From assembly GCF_013375155.1 (NCBI RefSeq), contig NZ_JABXOF010000013.1:113190-177189 (forward strand): DNA of 64,000 bases, given 5' to 3'. This document shows, one piece after another, positions 1 to 8,152 of the stretch. The notes under the pieces were generated by a model that saw nothing but the letters and a program-made list of their open reading frames with translations, was not told where the DNA came from and made no database searches. Source of the DNA: Serratia ureilytica (GTDB lineage Bacteria; Pseudomonadota; Gammaproteobacteria; Enterobacterales; Enterobacteriaceae). Positions within the stretch are counted from its first letter, which is position 1. The number at the start of each line of letters is the position of its first letter. Both the position numbers and the translations under genes were made by a program.

Positions 1-67
1 CCAGATAGGCCAGGCTCTCTTCCGGCGCTGCCGGCGGAAAGGCCAGCACCAAGGATTCTTTCGACAT
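1..67 (-). CDS. Unidentified gene, N-terminal fragment (runs off window edge)
   Basis: A leftward ATG at 65-67 opens a frame that stays open to the window edge, giving about 22 residues starting MSKESLVLAF. It is divergent from the MocR regulator next door, and MocR regulators commonly control the divergent gene, so this is probably its target. The fragment is too short to assign a family. Confidence 0.5.
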   Translation of the reverse strand, partial: MSKESLVLAFPPAAPEESLAYL

Positions 68-115
68 ATCACTCACTCCCGTTGATCAAGACAGATGACA
101 ATAGTGCCCGATTTT

Positions 116-156
116 GGTCTTATGATTGATACCCATTTTTTACTCATGATAAGACC
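116..156. promoter_or_regulatory. Candidate MocR operator (inverted repeat)
   Basis: GGTCTTAT at 116-123 is repeated as its exact reverse complement ATAAGACC at 149-156. The centre-to-centre distance is 33 bp, about three helical turns. It lies between the divergent gene and the MocR regulator, immediately before the ATG at 161. Paired or repeated TGGTCT-like half-sites are typical of MocR/PdxR operators. Binding is inferred. Confidence 0.45.
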
Positions 157-160
157 CATT

Positions 161-1594
161 ATGCGGCACACGCTGATCACGCTGTTTCAGCAATCGCCCC
201 AGGCCATCGGCACGCTGCGCGATCGTCTGTGTGCGGCATTGCGGCAGGCCATCCACCACGGCGCATTGAGCGTTGGGCAACGGCTGCCCTCCAGCCGAGT
301 GCTGGCTGGGGATCTGAACCTCTCAAGGGTGACCGTCGAAGCAGCCTACGGCCAGTTGGAGGCGGAGGGGTATTTGCAGCGCCGCGTCGGCCAGGGCACA
401 TTTGTGGCTATCCGCATCGCCAAATCGCCGCCGCCGGCGACCCGCACCGCCATGCCGCGCCTTTCGCTGCGCGGCCAACAGATCGTGCACACCGGCGGCT
501 GCCGCGATCCGCAGCATCCTCAGGCCTTCGCAGCCGGCTCGCCGGACCTGCGCGCGTTTCCGCTGGCCCTGTGGAAGCAGTTGACCGCTCAACGCCTGCG
601 CCTGCAGGGGGAAAGCCTGCTGCGCTACGGCGATCCGCAAGGCTATCTGCCGCTGCGCGAAGCCATTGCCACCCACGTCAACCAAACGCGTGGCGTAGTC
701 TGCGATGCGAGCCAGGTTATCGTGCTGACCAGTTCGCAGCAGGCGCTGCAAATGATCGCCACCTTACTGTTGGACAGCGGCGACAGCGTCTGGATGGAAG
801 AGCCGGGTTACGCCGGGGCGAGAAACGCCTTTATCAGCGCCGGCGCCACGCTGACGCCGGTGGCGGTAGACGGCGATGGCCTGCGAGCAGAACCTTCCTT
901 GCCCGATCCGCGTTTGATTTATCTGACGCCCTCGCACCAATACCCGACCGGCGCGGCCCTCAGCCTGGCACGCCGCTTAGCGTTGCTGGCGCAGGCGGAG
1001 CGGCAACAGGCCTGGATCATTGAGGACGATTACGACAGCGAGTTTCACTACGACGGGCTGCCGATTCCGGCGATGCAAGGCCTGGATCGCCATGGCCGGG
1101 TGCTCTATCTCGGCACCTTCTCCAAATCGTTGTTCCCTTCGCTGCGGCTGGCGTACCTGATCGTGCCGCCCGCGCTGGTCGCCCCCTTCGTCACCGCACG
1201 CACGGTCTATGACGGCCACAGCGCGCAATTGATGCAGGCGGTGACCGCCGAGTTCATTCGCCAGGGGCACTTCGCCGCGCATATTCGTTACATGCGCCAG
1301 CTCTACCACAGCCGGCGCGATGTGCTGCTGACGGAAGTGAGCGAAAAGCTGAGCCACTTCGCCACGGCCGCTCCCGCCGCCGGCGGCCTGCAGCTCAGCG
1401 TTTGGCTGCCGCCCGGCCGGGAGGCGGCGCTCAGCCAACAGGCGCGGCGGCTCGGCGTCCTTACGCCCGGGTTAACGGCGCAATACCAAACGGTTCAGGC
1501 CCAGCGCGACGGCTGGCTGCTGGGTTTTTCGGCCCTGACGCCGGGCGAGATCCGCAGCGCCGTCGAGCGGCTGGCGCGGATCGCCGCGGCTTAG
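161..1594 (+). CDS. MocR/PdxR-family transcriptional regulator (GntR HTH fused to aminotransferase domain)
   Basis: A winged-helix GntR domain (about residues 12-75, with LNLSRVTVEAAYGQLEAEG and GQGTFV) is followed by a fold-type I PLP aminotransferase domain reaching the C-terminus. The PLP lysine lies in GTFSKSLFPSLR, and IEDDYDSEF is the aspartate-containing cofactor motif. Such proteins bind DNA as dimers and sense PLP or an amino compound. The frame extends upstream to position 95, but the ATG at 161 begins MRHTLITLFQQ, which fits the family. It also leaves room for a divergent promoter and for the inverted repeat at 116-156. The regulated pathway is unknown. Confidence 0.85.
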   Translation: MRHTLITLFQQSPQAIGTLRDRLCAALRQAIHHGALSVGQRLPSSRVLAGDLNLSRVTVEAAYGQLEAEGYLQRRVGQGTFVAIRIAKSPPPATRTAMPRLSLRGQQIVHTGGCRDPQHPQAFAAGSPDLRAFPLALWKQLTAQRLRLQGESLLRYGDPQGYLPLREAIATHVNQTRGVVCDASQVIVLTSSQQALQMIATLLLDSGDSVWMEEPGYAGARNAFISAGATLTPVAVDGDGLRAEPSLPDPRLIYLTPSHQYPTGAALSLARRLALLAQAERQQAWIIEDDYDSEFHYDGLPIPAMQGLDRHGRVLYLGTFSKSLFPSLRLAYLIVPPALVAPFVTARTVYDGHSAQLMQAVTAEFIRQGHFAAHIRYMRQLYHSRRDVLLTEVSEKLSHFATAAPAAGGLQLSVWLPPGREAALSQQARRLGVLTPGLTAQYQTVQAQRDGWLLGFSALTPGEIRSAVERLARIAAA

Positions 1595-1621
1595 CCCTGC
1601 CCCGGAGAGACGCCGGCCGAC

Positions 1622-2518
1622 TTATTGCTCGGTCAGGCGCATCTCCGCCACCAGCGGCAGATGATCGCTCACCGCCGGCCAGTGCACGCCGTTCCAATCG
1701 CCGCTGGCGTTCGGCACCGTCAGGCTGTCCAGATGCCAACGCTGCGCATTGCCGCTAAAGATGTAATCCACCTTGATTTCGGCGTTTTCCGCCGGCCAGC
1801 TGCGGCCATCTTGCCCATTGGGCATGATGTCGTTCCAATAGCGGCTTAGCTCCAGCCAAGTGACGCTGCCCGGCACGTCGTTCATGTCGCCGAACAGCAG
1901 TTTGATGCCACGCACTTCGATGGTGCGATCGTTCAGCTCCCGCACCTGATCCAGACGCATCGTCGGATCTTCCTTGGTATCGAGGTGGGTGTTGAACAGG
2001 GTGATCGGCGTCGGGAACTCCGGCACATCGACCTTGGCGCTGAAGGCGATGCGCTGCTCGCGCTGGCCGGACGGCAACGGATAGATCACGGCGTCGTGCA
2101 GCGGATACTTCGAGAGAAACGCCAGGCCGTATTCACCGCCGTCGAAATCGATCGCCCGGCCGAACACCGCCTGCATGCCGGTCAGCTTCGCCAGTTCCGC
2201 CGCCTGATCGACCCGCCCGCTGCGGGCGGTGAGTTTATCCACCTCCTGCAGCGCCACCACGTCGACGTTCATCGCGCGAATCGCCTTGGCGATAGCGGTC
2301 ATGTCGCTGACCTTGCCGGCGGCGATATTGAAGCTGGCGACGCGGATCTTCGGCGCCTGTTCCAGCTCGTAGGTTTTGTTATTCAGGCCGCCCAACGCGC
2401 TGGCCACCTCGCGGCTGTTGGCGTTGCTGTTGGCGTGCCCGGTATCGGCGGACGACCAGGCGCTGTGAGAGATGCCCAGGGACAGTAAGGTGATGAGCAA
2501 AGCGTGACCGGTGTGCAT
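1622..2518 (-). CDS. Secreted endonuclease/exonuclease/phosphatase (EEP) family protein
   Basis: 298 aa with an N-terminal signal peptide (hydrophobic ALLITLLSLGISHSAWS), so probably periplasmic or secreted. EEP-fold motifs are present in order: SFNIA near residue 65, LQEVD (metal-binding Glu), FNTHLDTKEDPTMR, GDMNDVPGS and the C-terminal VSDHLPLVAEM (catalytic Asp-His). The family is metal-dependent and cleaves phosphodiester or phosphomonoester bonds in nucleic acids, phospholipids or inositol phosphates. The sequence does not say which substrate is used. It is a single gene, convergent with the MocR regulator. Confidence 0.8.
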   Translation of the reverse strand: MHTGHALLITLLSLGISHSAWSSADTGHANSNANSREVASALGGLNNKTYELEQAPKIRVASFNIAAGKVSDMTAIAKAIRAMNVDVVALQEVDKLTARSGRVDQAAELAKLTGMQAVFGRAIDFDGGEYGLAFLSKYPLHDAVIYPLPSGQREQRIAFSAKVDVPEFPTPITLFNTHLDTKEDPTMRLDQVRELNDRTIEVRGIKLLFGDMNDVPGSVTWLELSRYWNDIMPNGQDGRSWPAENAEIKVDYIFSGNAQRWHLDSLTVPNASGDWNGVHWPAVSDHLPLVAEMRLTEQ

Positions 2519-2735
2519 GAATTCTCCTTGAGGGACAGATAAGTGTTATGCGGGCGCTTCCCGGCCCACAGCTAACACCGATTTTGCCGCAGAAACCTGC
2601 GACTATTTCCTAGTTGCACCGCTATTTTTCGTTTCTGCGCGATGCTTCGCATTCTGGCGGTTTACGCATTGCGCCGTTGGACAATCGGCTGATTTCGTTT
2701 TAAAACCGGTAGATTGCCAACCGCGAGGAGTTCCG

Positions 2736-3983
2736 ATGACCAGCCCGATTGCCGAACAGCTTACCGAACGTTTCTTCCGCTATCTGGCGGTGACCAGCCA
2801 GAGCGACGCCGCCGCAACCGCCCTGCCCAGCACGCCGGGGCAGCATGAGATGGCGCAACTGTTGGCGGACGAGCTGCGCCGGCTCGGCCTGGCCGACGTT
2901 CAAATCGACGAGCACGCCACCGTGACCGCCCGCAAGCCCGGCACCCAACCCGGCGCGCCGCGCATCGGCTTCATCACGCATATCGACACCGTGGACGTCG
3001 GCCTGTCGCCCGAGATTCGCCCGCAGCGCCTGCGCTTCACCGGCGAGGATTTATGCCTGAATGCCGAGCAAGACATCTGGCTGCGTACCGCCGAGCATCC
3101 GGAGATCCTGCCCTACCGGAACGAAGAGATCCTGTTCAGCGACGGCACCAGCGTGCTGGGCGCCGACAATAAGGCGGCGGTCACCGTGGTGATGACGCTG
3201 CTGGCCAACCTGACCGCGGCCGATCGCCACGGTGATATCGTAGTGGCGTTCGTGCCGGACGAAGAAATCGGCCTGCGCGGCGCCAAGGCGCTGGATCTGC
3301 AGCGTTTCCCCGTCGATTTCGCCTACACCATCGACTGCTGCGAACTGGGTGAAGTGGTGTACGAGAATTTCAACGCGGCGGCGGCGGAGATCCGCATCGA
3401 GGGGGTGACCGCCCACCCGATGTCGGCGAAAAACGTATTAATCAACCCGATACGCATCGCCAACGACATCATTAACCGATTCGATGTGCAGGATACTCCG
3501 GAGCACACCGAAGGGCGCGAGGGCTATTTCTGGTTCACCGATCTGGCCGCCAACGCCAATCAGGCGACGCTGAAGGTGTCGATTCGCGACTTCGATCGCG
3601 CGGCGTTCGAGGCACGCAAAGCCCGCCTTGAGGAGACCGTGCGCCAGGTGGCGGCCAACTATCCGCGGGCCAACGTCAGCTGCAGCGTCAGCGACATCTA
3701 CAGCAACATCAGCAACGCCATCGGCGAGGACCGGCGCGCCATCGATCTGATCTTCGGCGCCCTCGCCGCCCACGGCATCCCGCCGAAGGTGATCCCGATG
3801 CGCGGCGGCACCGACGGCGCGGCGCTCTCCAGCCGTGGCATCCTGACGCCCAATTACTTCACCGGCGCGCATAACTTCCACTCGCGCTTCGAGTTTTTAC
3901 CCGTCAGCGCCTTCGTGAAATCCTATCAGGTGACCCGCAGCATTTGCCTGCTGGCCGCGCGACAAAGCGGCCAACCGGCTTAG
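2736..3983 (+). CDS. pepT: Peptidase T (tripeptide aminopeptidase)
   Basis: 415 aa, slightly longer than E. coli PepT (408). It is an M20B cytosolic zinc peptidase that removes the N-terminal residue from tripeptides. Metal and catalytic motifs are visible: THIDTVD, GADNKAAV, VPDEEIG with the general-base Glu pair, DCCELG, and the C-terminal TGAHNFHSRFE histidine. A GAGGAG ribosome site lies just before the ATG. The stop overlaps the convergent ybiR stop by 4 bp, leaving no room for a separate terminator. Confidence 0.95.
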   Translation: MTSPIAEQLTERFFRYLAVTSQSDAAATALPSTPGQHEMAQLLADELRRLGLADVQIDEHATVTARKPGTQPGAPRIGFITHIDTVDVGLSPEIRPQRLRFTGEDLCLNAEQDIWLRTAEHPEILPYRNEEILFSDGTSVLGADNKAAVTVVMTLLANLTAADRHGDIVVAFVPDEEIGLRGAKALDLQRFPVDFAYTIDCCELGEVVYENFNAAAAEIRIEGVTAHPMSAKNVLINPIRIANDIINRFDVQDTPEHTEGREGYFWFTDLAANANQATLKVSIRDFDRAAFEARKARLEETVRQVAANYPRANVSCSVSDIYSNISNAIGEDRRAIDLIFGALAAHGIPPKVIPMRGGTDGAALSSRGILTPNYFTGAHNFHSRFEFLPVSAFVKSYQVTRSICLLAARQSGQPA

Positions 3984-5092
3984 CTCATCACCCAGCCGAG
4001 CAACGCGGCCCATACCAACAGCGGCAGCGAATAATAGTGGAAGCGCAACCAGATCTTGCGCTCCCCCGCCATGCGCAGCGCAATCAGGTTGGCGAGCGAT
4101 CCGATCGCCAACCCGAAGCCGCCGGCGTTGACCGCATAGGCCAACTGAGCGCTCGAGGGCACATAGTTGAGCAACAGTATGGTGGCCGGCACGTTGCTGA
4201 CGATCTGCGACAGCCCGACGCCCAACGCATACACGCTCCCCTCGCTCAGCCCGGCGATGGCGGCGAACGCCGGCTGAAGCGGCGGCAAACGGGTAAACAG
4301 GCCGACATCGATGAACATGGCGGCGAACACGAAAATCAGACTCCAGTCGATCTGCAACAGCACTCGGCGCGCCAGCAGCAAGAAACCGGCGAACACCGCC
4401 AGCAGCCCGTACAACGGCAGATCGAAATCGAGACACAGCAGGAAAACCGCATACAGCCCTACACAGCTCAGCAACAACGGCCGCTGGTAGGGATACCCCT
4501 CGGTATTCGGCGTTTTCACGATGTCGCGCGCCGGGAAGCTGAACCAGGTCAGCGCCAGCAGGCTCAACATCATTGCGGCGCCAAACGGCGCCATCTGGCC
4601 GATGAAACCGAGGAAAGAGAGGCCGGAGCGGCTCCACAGCAGGATATTTTGCGGGTTGCCGATCGGCGTCAGCAACGAACCGGCGTTCACCGCCAGCGCC
4701 TGGAAGATGATCAAGCGGCCAACCGGCAGCGCCGACAGCTTTTTTAGCGTGATGGTGAGCGGAATGACGATAAACAGCGCCACATCGTTGGTCAGAAACG
4801 ACGACAGCAGCGCGGCGGAAAACACCAGGAACAGCGCCAGCCGCCGTTCGCTGTGCAAGCGGTTGATAATCTTGCGGCCGACAAAATCGAAGTAGCCGCT
4901 GACCTCCACCCCTTTGGTCAGCAGCATCAGCCCCAACAGGGTGATGAGGGTACGGCCGTCGATGAAACCACCCAGCGCCGACAGCGGTTGCGGATGAAAA
5001 GCGAACATCGCCACGCCGGCCAGCAGCAATGCATGCAAGAAGCGATCTTTGACAAAGGGGTGGATAAGCCGAGAAATGGCGGTTGAACTCAT
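3980..5092 (-). CDS. ybiR: YbiR-type inner-membrane anion transporter (ArsB/NhaD superfamily)
   Basis: 370 aa and highly hydrophobic, with about ten membrane segments. It matches E. coli YbiR (372 aa) end to end, including LTNDVALFIVIPLT, NAGSLLTPIGNPQNILLW and SNVPATILLLNY, the two inverted-repeat hairpin motifs of the ion transporter superfamily. The substrate is not established for YbiR. Convergent with pepT, with a 4-bp overlap of stop codons. Confidence 0.9.
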   Translation of the reverse strand: MSSTAISRLIHPFVKDRFLHALLLAGVAMFAFHPQPLSALGGFIDGRTLITLLGLMLLTKGVEVSGYFDFVGRKIINRLHSERRLALFLVFSAALLSSFLTNDVALFIVIPLTITLKKLSALPVGRLIIFQALAVNAGSLLTPIGNPQNILLWSRSGLSFLGFIGQMAPFGAAMMLSLLALTWFSFPARDIVKTPNTEGYPYQRPLLLSCVGLYAVFLLCLDFDLPLYGLLAVFAGFLLLARRVLLQIDWSLIFVFAAMFIDVGLFTRLPPLQPAFAAIAGLSEGSVYALGVGLSQIVSNVPATILLLNYVPSSAQLAYAVNAGGFGLAIGSLANLIALRMAGERKIWLRFHYYSLPLLVWAALLGWVMS

Positions 5093-5244
5093 AGCGGCAG
5101 TGTGAACCTCACCGAAAAGAATGGGCAGACGTTAGCTCAGACGCGGCTTCAGCGCCAGCAAAATGCTATTTTACCTTTATCCGCTTTTCATTTGCCGCGC
5201 TTTACTTTATTTGTAGCGGCTTTCACGGTTTCAAAGGACATGTT

Positions 5245-6276
5245 ATGGCTTCCCTGCTCGCCAAAGGGGCGTTGCTCAGCGCCTTATGCGCCCTGCTCGT
5301 CGCCTGCGACGATTCCGCCTCTCGCCCGCAAATCGATATCGACGGCAAGACCATGGGCACCTTCTACAGCGTTAAGGTCAGCGGTGACGTCGCGATCGGC
5401 AAACAAGAGCTGCAGCGGCAGATCGACACGGTGCTCGAACGGGCCAACGACGATATCTCTACCTACCGCGCCGATTCGGTGCTGTCGCGGTTTAACCGCA
5501 GCGCCAGCCTCGAGCCGCAGCCTATCCCGCGCGGCATGGCGGACATCGTATTGATGGCACAACGCATCGGCCGCGATACCGGCGGCGCCATGGACATCAC
5601 CGTCGGCCCACTGGTGAACCTGTGGGGGTTCGGCCCAGACAAGCATCCGGTCAAGGTGCCGGAACAGGCGCAGATCGACGCGGCGAAGCAGAACATCGGC
5701 CTGCAGCACCTGAAGCTGATCAGCGACAATCGCGGGGAGTGGCTGCAAAAAGATCTGCCGGGCATGTATGTCGATCTCTCGACGCTGGGCGAAGGCTATG
5801 GCGCCGATGAGCTGGTGCGCCTGATGAACCGTCACGGCATTACCAACTACCTGGTGTCGGTAGGCGGCGCGGTCTCTTCACGCGGCGTCAACGGCCAGGG
5901 CAAACCCTGGCGGGTGGCGATCCAAAAGCCGACCGATCGTGAAAATGCGGTGCAGGCGCTGGTGGATCTGCACGGTTACGGCATCAGCACCGCCGGCAGC
6001 TACCGCAACTACTTCGAACAAAACGGCCAGCGTTACTCCCATGTCATCGATCCGACCACCGGCAGGCCGATAAACCACCGACTGGTTTCCGCCACGGTGA
6101 TCGCCCCGACCGCACTCGAGGCCGACGGCTGGGATACCGGCTTGATGGTGCTGGGCCCGGAGAAAGCGTTGCAGCTCGCAGAAGAGAAAGGGCTGGCGGT
6201 CTACCTGATCAGCAAAACCGACGACGGTTTCAGCGCCGTGATGACGCCGCAGTTCAAAGCATTTTTAGTGCAGTGA
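5245..6276 (+). CDS. apbE: FAD:protein FMN transferase ApbE (lipoprotein)
   Basis: 343 aa with a lipobox (LLVAC at about residue 20), so it is anchored in the periplasmic leaflet. ApbE transfers FMN from FAD to Thr/Ser of flavoproteins such as the Nqr and Rnf subunits. Family motifs are GKTMGTFYSVK, DISTYRADSVLSRFN, GGAMDITVGPLVNLWGFG, DLSTLGEGYGAD, GGAVSSRG and the metal-binding GWDTGLMVLG. AAAGGA precedes the ATG at the right distance. Followed at once by a hairpin terminator. No nqr or rnf genes are in the window. Confidence 0.95.
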   Translation: MASLLAKGALLSALCALLVACDDSASRPQIDIDGKTMGTFYSVKVSGDVAIGKQELQRQIDTVLERANDDISTYRADSVLSRFNRSASLEPQPIPRGMADIVLMAQRIGRDTGGAMDITVGPLVNLWGFGPDKHPVKVPEQAQIDAAKQNIGLQHLKLISDNRGEWLQKDLPGMYVDLSTLGEGYGADELVRLMNRHGITNYLVSVGGAVSSRGVNGQGKPWRVAIQKPTDRENAVQALVDLHGYGISTAGSYRNYFEQNGQRYSHVIDPTTGRPINHRLVSATVIAPTALEADGWDTGLMVLGPEKALQLAEEKGLAVYLISKTDDGFSAVMTPQFKAFLVQ

Positions 6277-6280
6277 GATA

Positions 6281-6312
6281 AAAAAGCCCGGCGCGCAATG
6301 GCCGGGCTTATT
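6281..6312. terminator. Terminator between apbE and the small lipoprotein gene
   Basis: Stem AAGCCCGGC / GCCGGGCTT (6284-6292 with 6301-6309) with an 8-nt loop, flanked by A and T runs. It can serve apbE rightward and the convergent small lipoprotein gene leftward. Confidence 0.8.
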
Positions 6313-6327
6313 CCTGTTCCGCGCCGA

Positions 6328-6549
6328 TCACTTGGTCAGCGCGATGATACCGAGGGTCAGACCGGCAACCGCCGCCGCACCGCCGGCGATCGCGCCCGCG
6401 GTTTCCCAGTTATCCTGAGTGGTGCCCTTCATACAGGTGTTGGTGTGCACCAGACGCCCCTGGTCATCGTAGACCGGCACGCAGGGAGAATCGGTGGCGC
6501 ATCCGGCCAACACGGCCGACAGTAACCCAACCGCAATTAACTTTTTCAT
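6328..6549 (-). CDS. Small glycine-zipper lipoprotein of unknown function
   Basis: 73 aa. A lipobox (LSAVLAGC) gives a mature protein starting at Cys18, followed by DSPCVPVYDDQGRLVHTNTC and a C-terminal Gly/Ala-rich hydrophobic segment ([21 protein letters not shown]) like a glycine zipper. Two further cysteines in the mature part could form a disulfide. Probably an envelope-anchored protein; I do not recognise a named homologue. A single-gene unit between two terminators. Confidence 0.75.
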   Translation of the reverse strand: MKKLIAVGLLSAVLAGCATDSPCVPVYDDQGRLVHTNTCMKGTTQDNWETAGAIAGGAAAVAGLTLGIIALTK

Positions 6550-6710
6550 ACTTCTTGCCTCAATGTTCGATCACTTTAGAAAGCTACGCCGAGCGATAAT
6601 CACGCTACCTGGCTATTGTATGCCCAACGCGTGTAATGGCGAGGTAATGATGTGTCAGGGGATGTGATTTGGGAAAACTCCGAGCGCCCGGCCGGTGGGC
6701 TTCGGGCAGT

Positions 6711-6738
6711 AAAAAGCCCGCGAAAACGCGGGCTTTTT
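6711..6738 (-). terminator. Terminator of fabB
   Basis: Perfect stem AAAAAGCCCGCG / CGCGGGCTTTTT (6711-6722 with 6727-6738) with an AAAA loop, 23 bp beyond the fabB stop. The T run reads in both directions. Confidence 0.85.
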
Positions 6739-6761
6739 GGCGGAATGACGCGCCGGCGGGA

Positions 6762-7982
6762 TTATTTCGCCAGTTTGCGCATCACCAGCGTGGCGTTGGT
6801 ACCGCCGAAGCCGAAGCTGTTGGACATCACGGTGGTCAGCTCGCGCTGGGTCGGCTGAGTCACGATGTTCATGCCGGCCGCCTGTTCATCCAGGGTTTCG
6901 ATGTTGATGCTCGGTGCGATAAAGCCGTGCTCCAGCATCAGCAGGCTGTAGATCGCTTCCTGCACGCCCGCAGCGCCCAGCGAGTGGCCGGTCATCGCCT
7001 TGGTGGAGGAGATAGCCGGGGTATTATCGCCGAACACTTCACGAATGGCACCCAGCTCTTTCACGTCGCCTACCGGCGTAGAGGTGCCGTGCACGTTGAT
7101 GTAATCGATCGGCGCATCCAGATCCTGCATCGCCATCTTCATGCAGCGCACTGCGCCTTCGCCCGAAGGGGCAACCATGTCGGCGCCGTCGGAAGTCGCG
7201 CCGTAGCCGACGATTTCCGCATAGATGTGCGCGCCGCGCGCCAGCGCGTGCTCCAGCTCTTCAACCACCACCATGCCGCCGCCGCCGGCGATGACGAAAC
7301 CGTCACGATCGGCGTCATAGGTGCGGGACGCTTTTTCCGGCGTGTCGTTGTATTTGGTGGACAGCGCGCCCATCGCATCGAACTCGCAGGCCATTTCCCA
7401 GCACAGCTCTTCGCCGCCGCCGGCGAACACGATGTCCTGTTTGCCCAGCTGGATTTGCTCAACCGCGTTGCCGATGCAGTGCGCGGAGGTGGCGCAAGCG
7501 GAGCTGATGGAGTAGTTCACGCCGTGGATTTTGAACGGCGTTGCCAGGCAGGCGGAAACGCCGGAAGCCATGGCCTTGGTCACCACGTACGGGCCAACCG
7601 CTTTCAGGCCGCGCGGGCTGCGCATCGCATCGGCGCCGAACACCTGGAAGCGCGGAGAACCGCCGCCGGAACCGGCGATCAGGCCCACGCGCGGGTTGTT
7701 TTGATACTCTTCTTCCTTCAGGCCGGAAGACGCGATCGCTTCTTGCATCGCCAGGAAGGCATAAATGGAAGCGTCGCTCATGAAACGCACCGCCTTGCGG
7801 TCGATCAGGCCGGTAGTGTCGAGCTTAACTTGCCCCCATACGTGACTACGCATGCCGGAATCTTTCAGCTCCTGGGAGAAAGTGATCCCAGAACGTCCTT
7901 CCTGCAGGCTTGCCAGGACCTCCTGCTGGTTATTACCAATGCTGGAGACAACTCCCAGGCCAGTAATCACTGCACGTTTCAT
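6762..7982 (-). CDS. fabB: 3-oxoacyl-ACP synthase I (FabB)
   Basis: 406 aa, the same length as the E. coli enzyme. It condenses malonyl-ACP with acyl-ACP and is required for elongating unsaturated chains in cytoplasmic type II fatty-acid synthesis. The nucleophile Cys163 is in [10 protein letters not shown], and the two histidines lie in [11 protein letters not shown] and [12 protein letters not shown]. The C-terminus has [12 protein letters not shown] single gene with its own terminator. The upstream region holds FabR-like and FadR-like operators, as in E. coli. Confidence 0.97.
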   Translation of the reverse strand: MKRAVITGLGVVSSIGNNQQEVLASLQEGRSGITFSQELKDSGMRSHVWGQVKLDTTGLIDRKAVRFMSDASIYAFLAMQEAIASSGLKEEEYQNNPRVGLIAGSGGGSPRFQVFGADAMRSPRGLKAVGPYVVTKAMASGVSACLATPFKIHGVNYSISSACATSAHCIGNAVEQIQLGKQDIVFAGGGEELCWEMACEFDAMGALSTKYNDTPEKASRTYDADRDGFVIAGGGGMVVVEELEHALARGAHIYAEIVGYGATSDGADMVAPSGEGAVRCMKMAMQDLDAPIDYINVHGTSTPVGDVKELGAIREVFGDNTPAISSTKAMTGHSLGAAGVQEAIYSLLMLEHGFIAPSINIETLDEQAAGMNIVTQPTQRELTTVMSNSFGFGGTNATLVMRKLAK

Positions 7983-8029
7983 TCAATACCTCTTCCACTA
8001 TTTACCTACGGGATTTTGCATCGCACTTT

Positions 8030-8065
8030 AGCGTACAGATGTAAGCCGAACAAGTCCGATCAGCG
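8030..8065. promoter_or_regulatory. Adjacent FabR-like and FadR-like operators upstream of fabB
   Basis: On the plus strand, AGCGTACAGATGTAAGCC (8030-8047) resembles the FabR palindrome. It is followed by AACAAGTCCGATCAGCG (8049-8065), whose reverse complement CGCTGATCGGACTTGTT resembles the FadR sites of E. coli fabA and fabB. The order, FadR distal and FabR proximal to the gene, is the one known from E. coli, where FadR activates and FabR represses. Binding is inferred. Confidence 0.65.
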
Positions 8066-8152
8066 TTTTTCAGCTTTATTGTTGTCCAGTTTGCGCCGGG
8101 GCGCCAGCGCCGTTAGAATTCGCGGCATCCCTTGAATTTCGAGCCATTGACC

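Noticed and set aside
6669..8135. 488-codon open frame opposite fabB
   Set aside because: Runs through the fabB terminator and promoter and matches no family.
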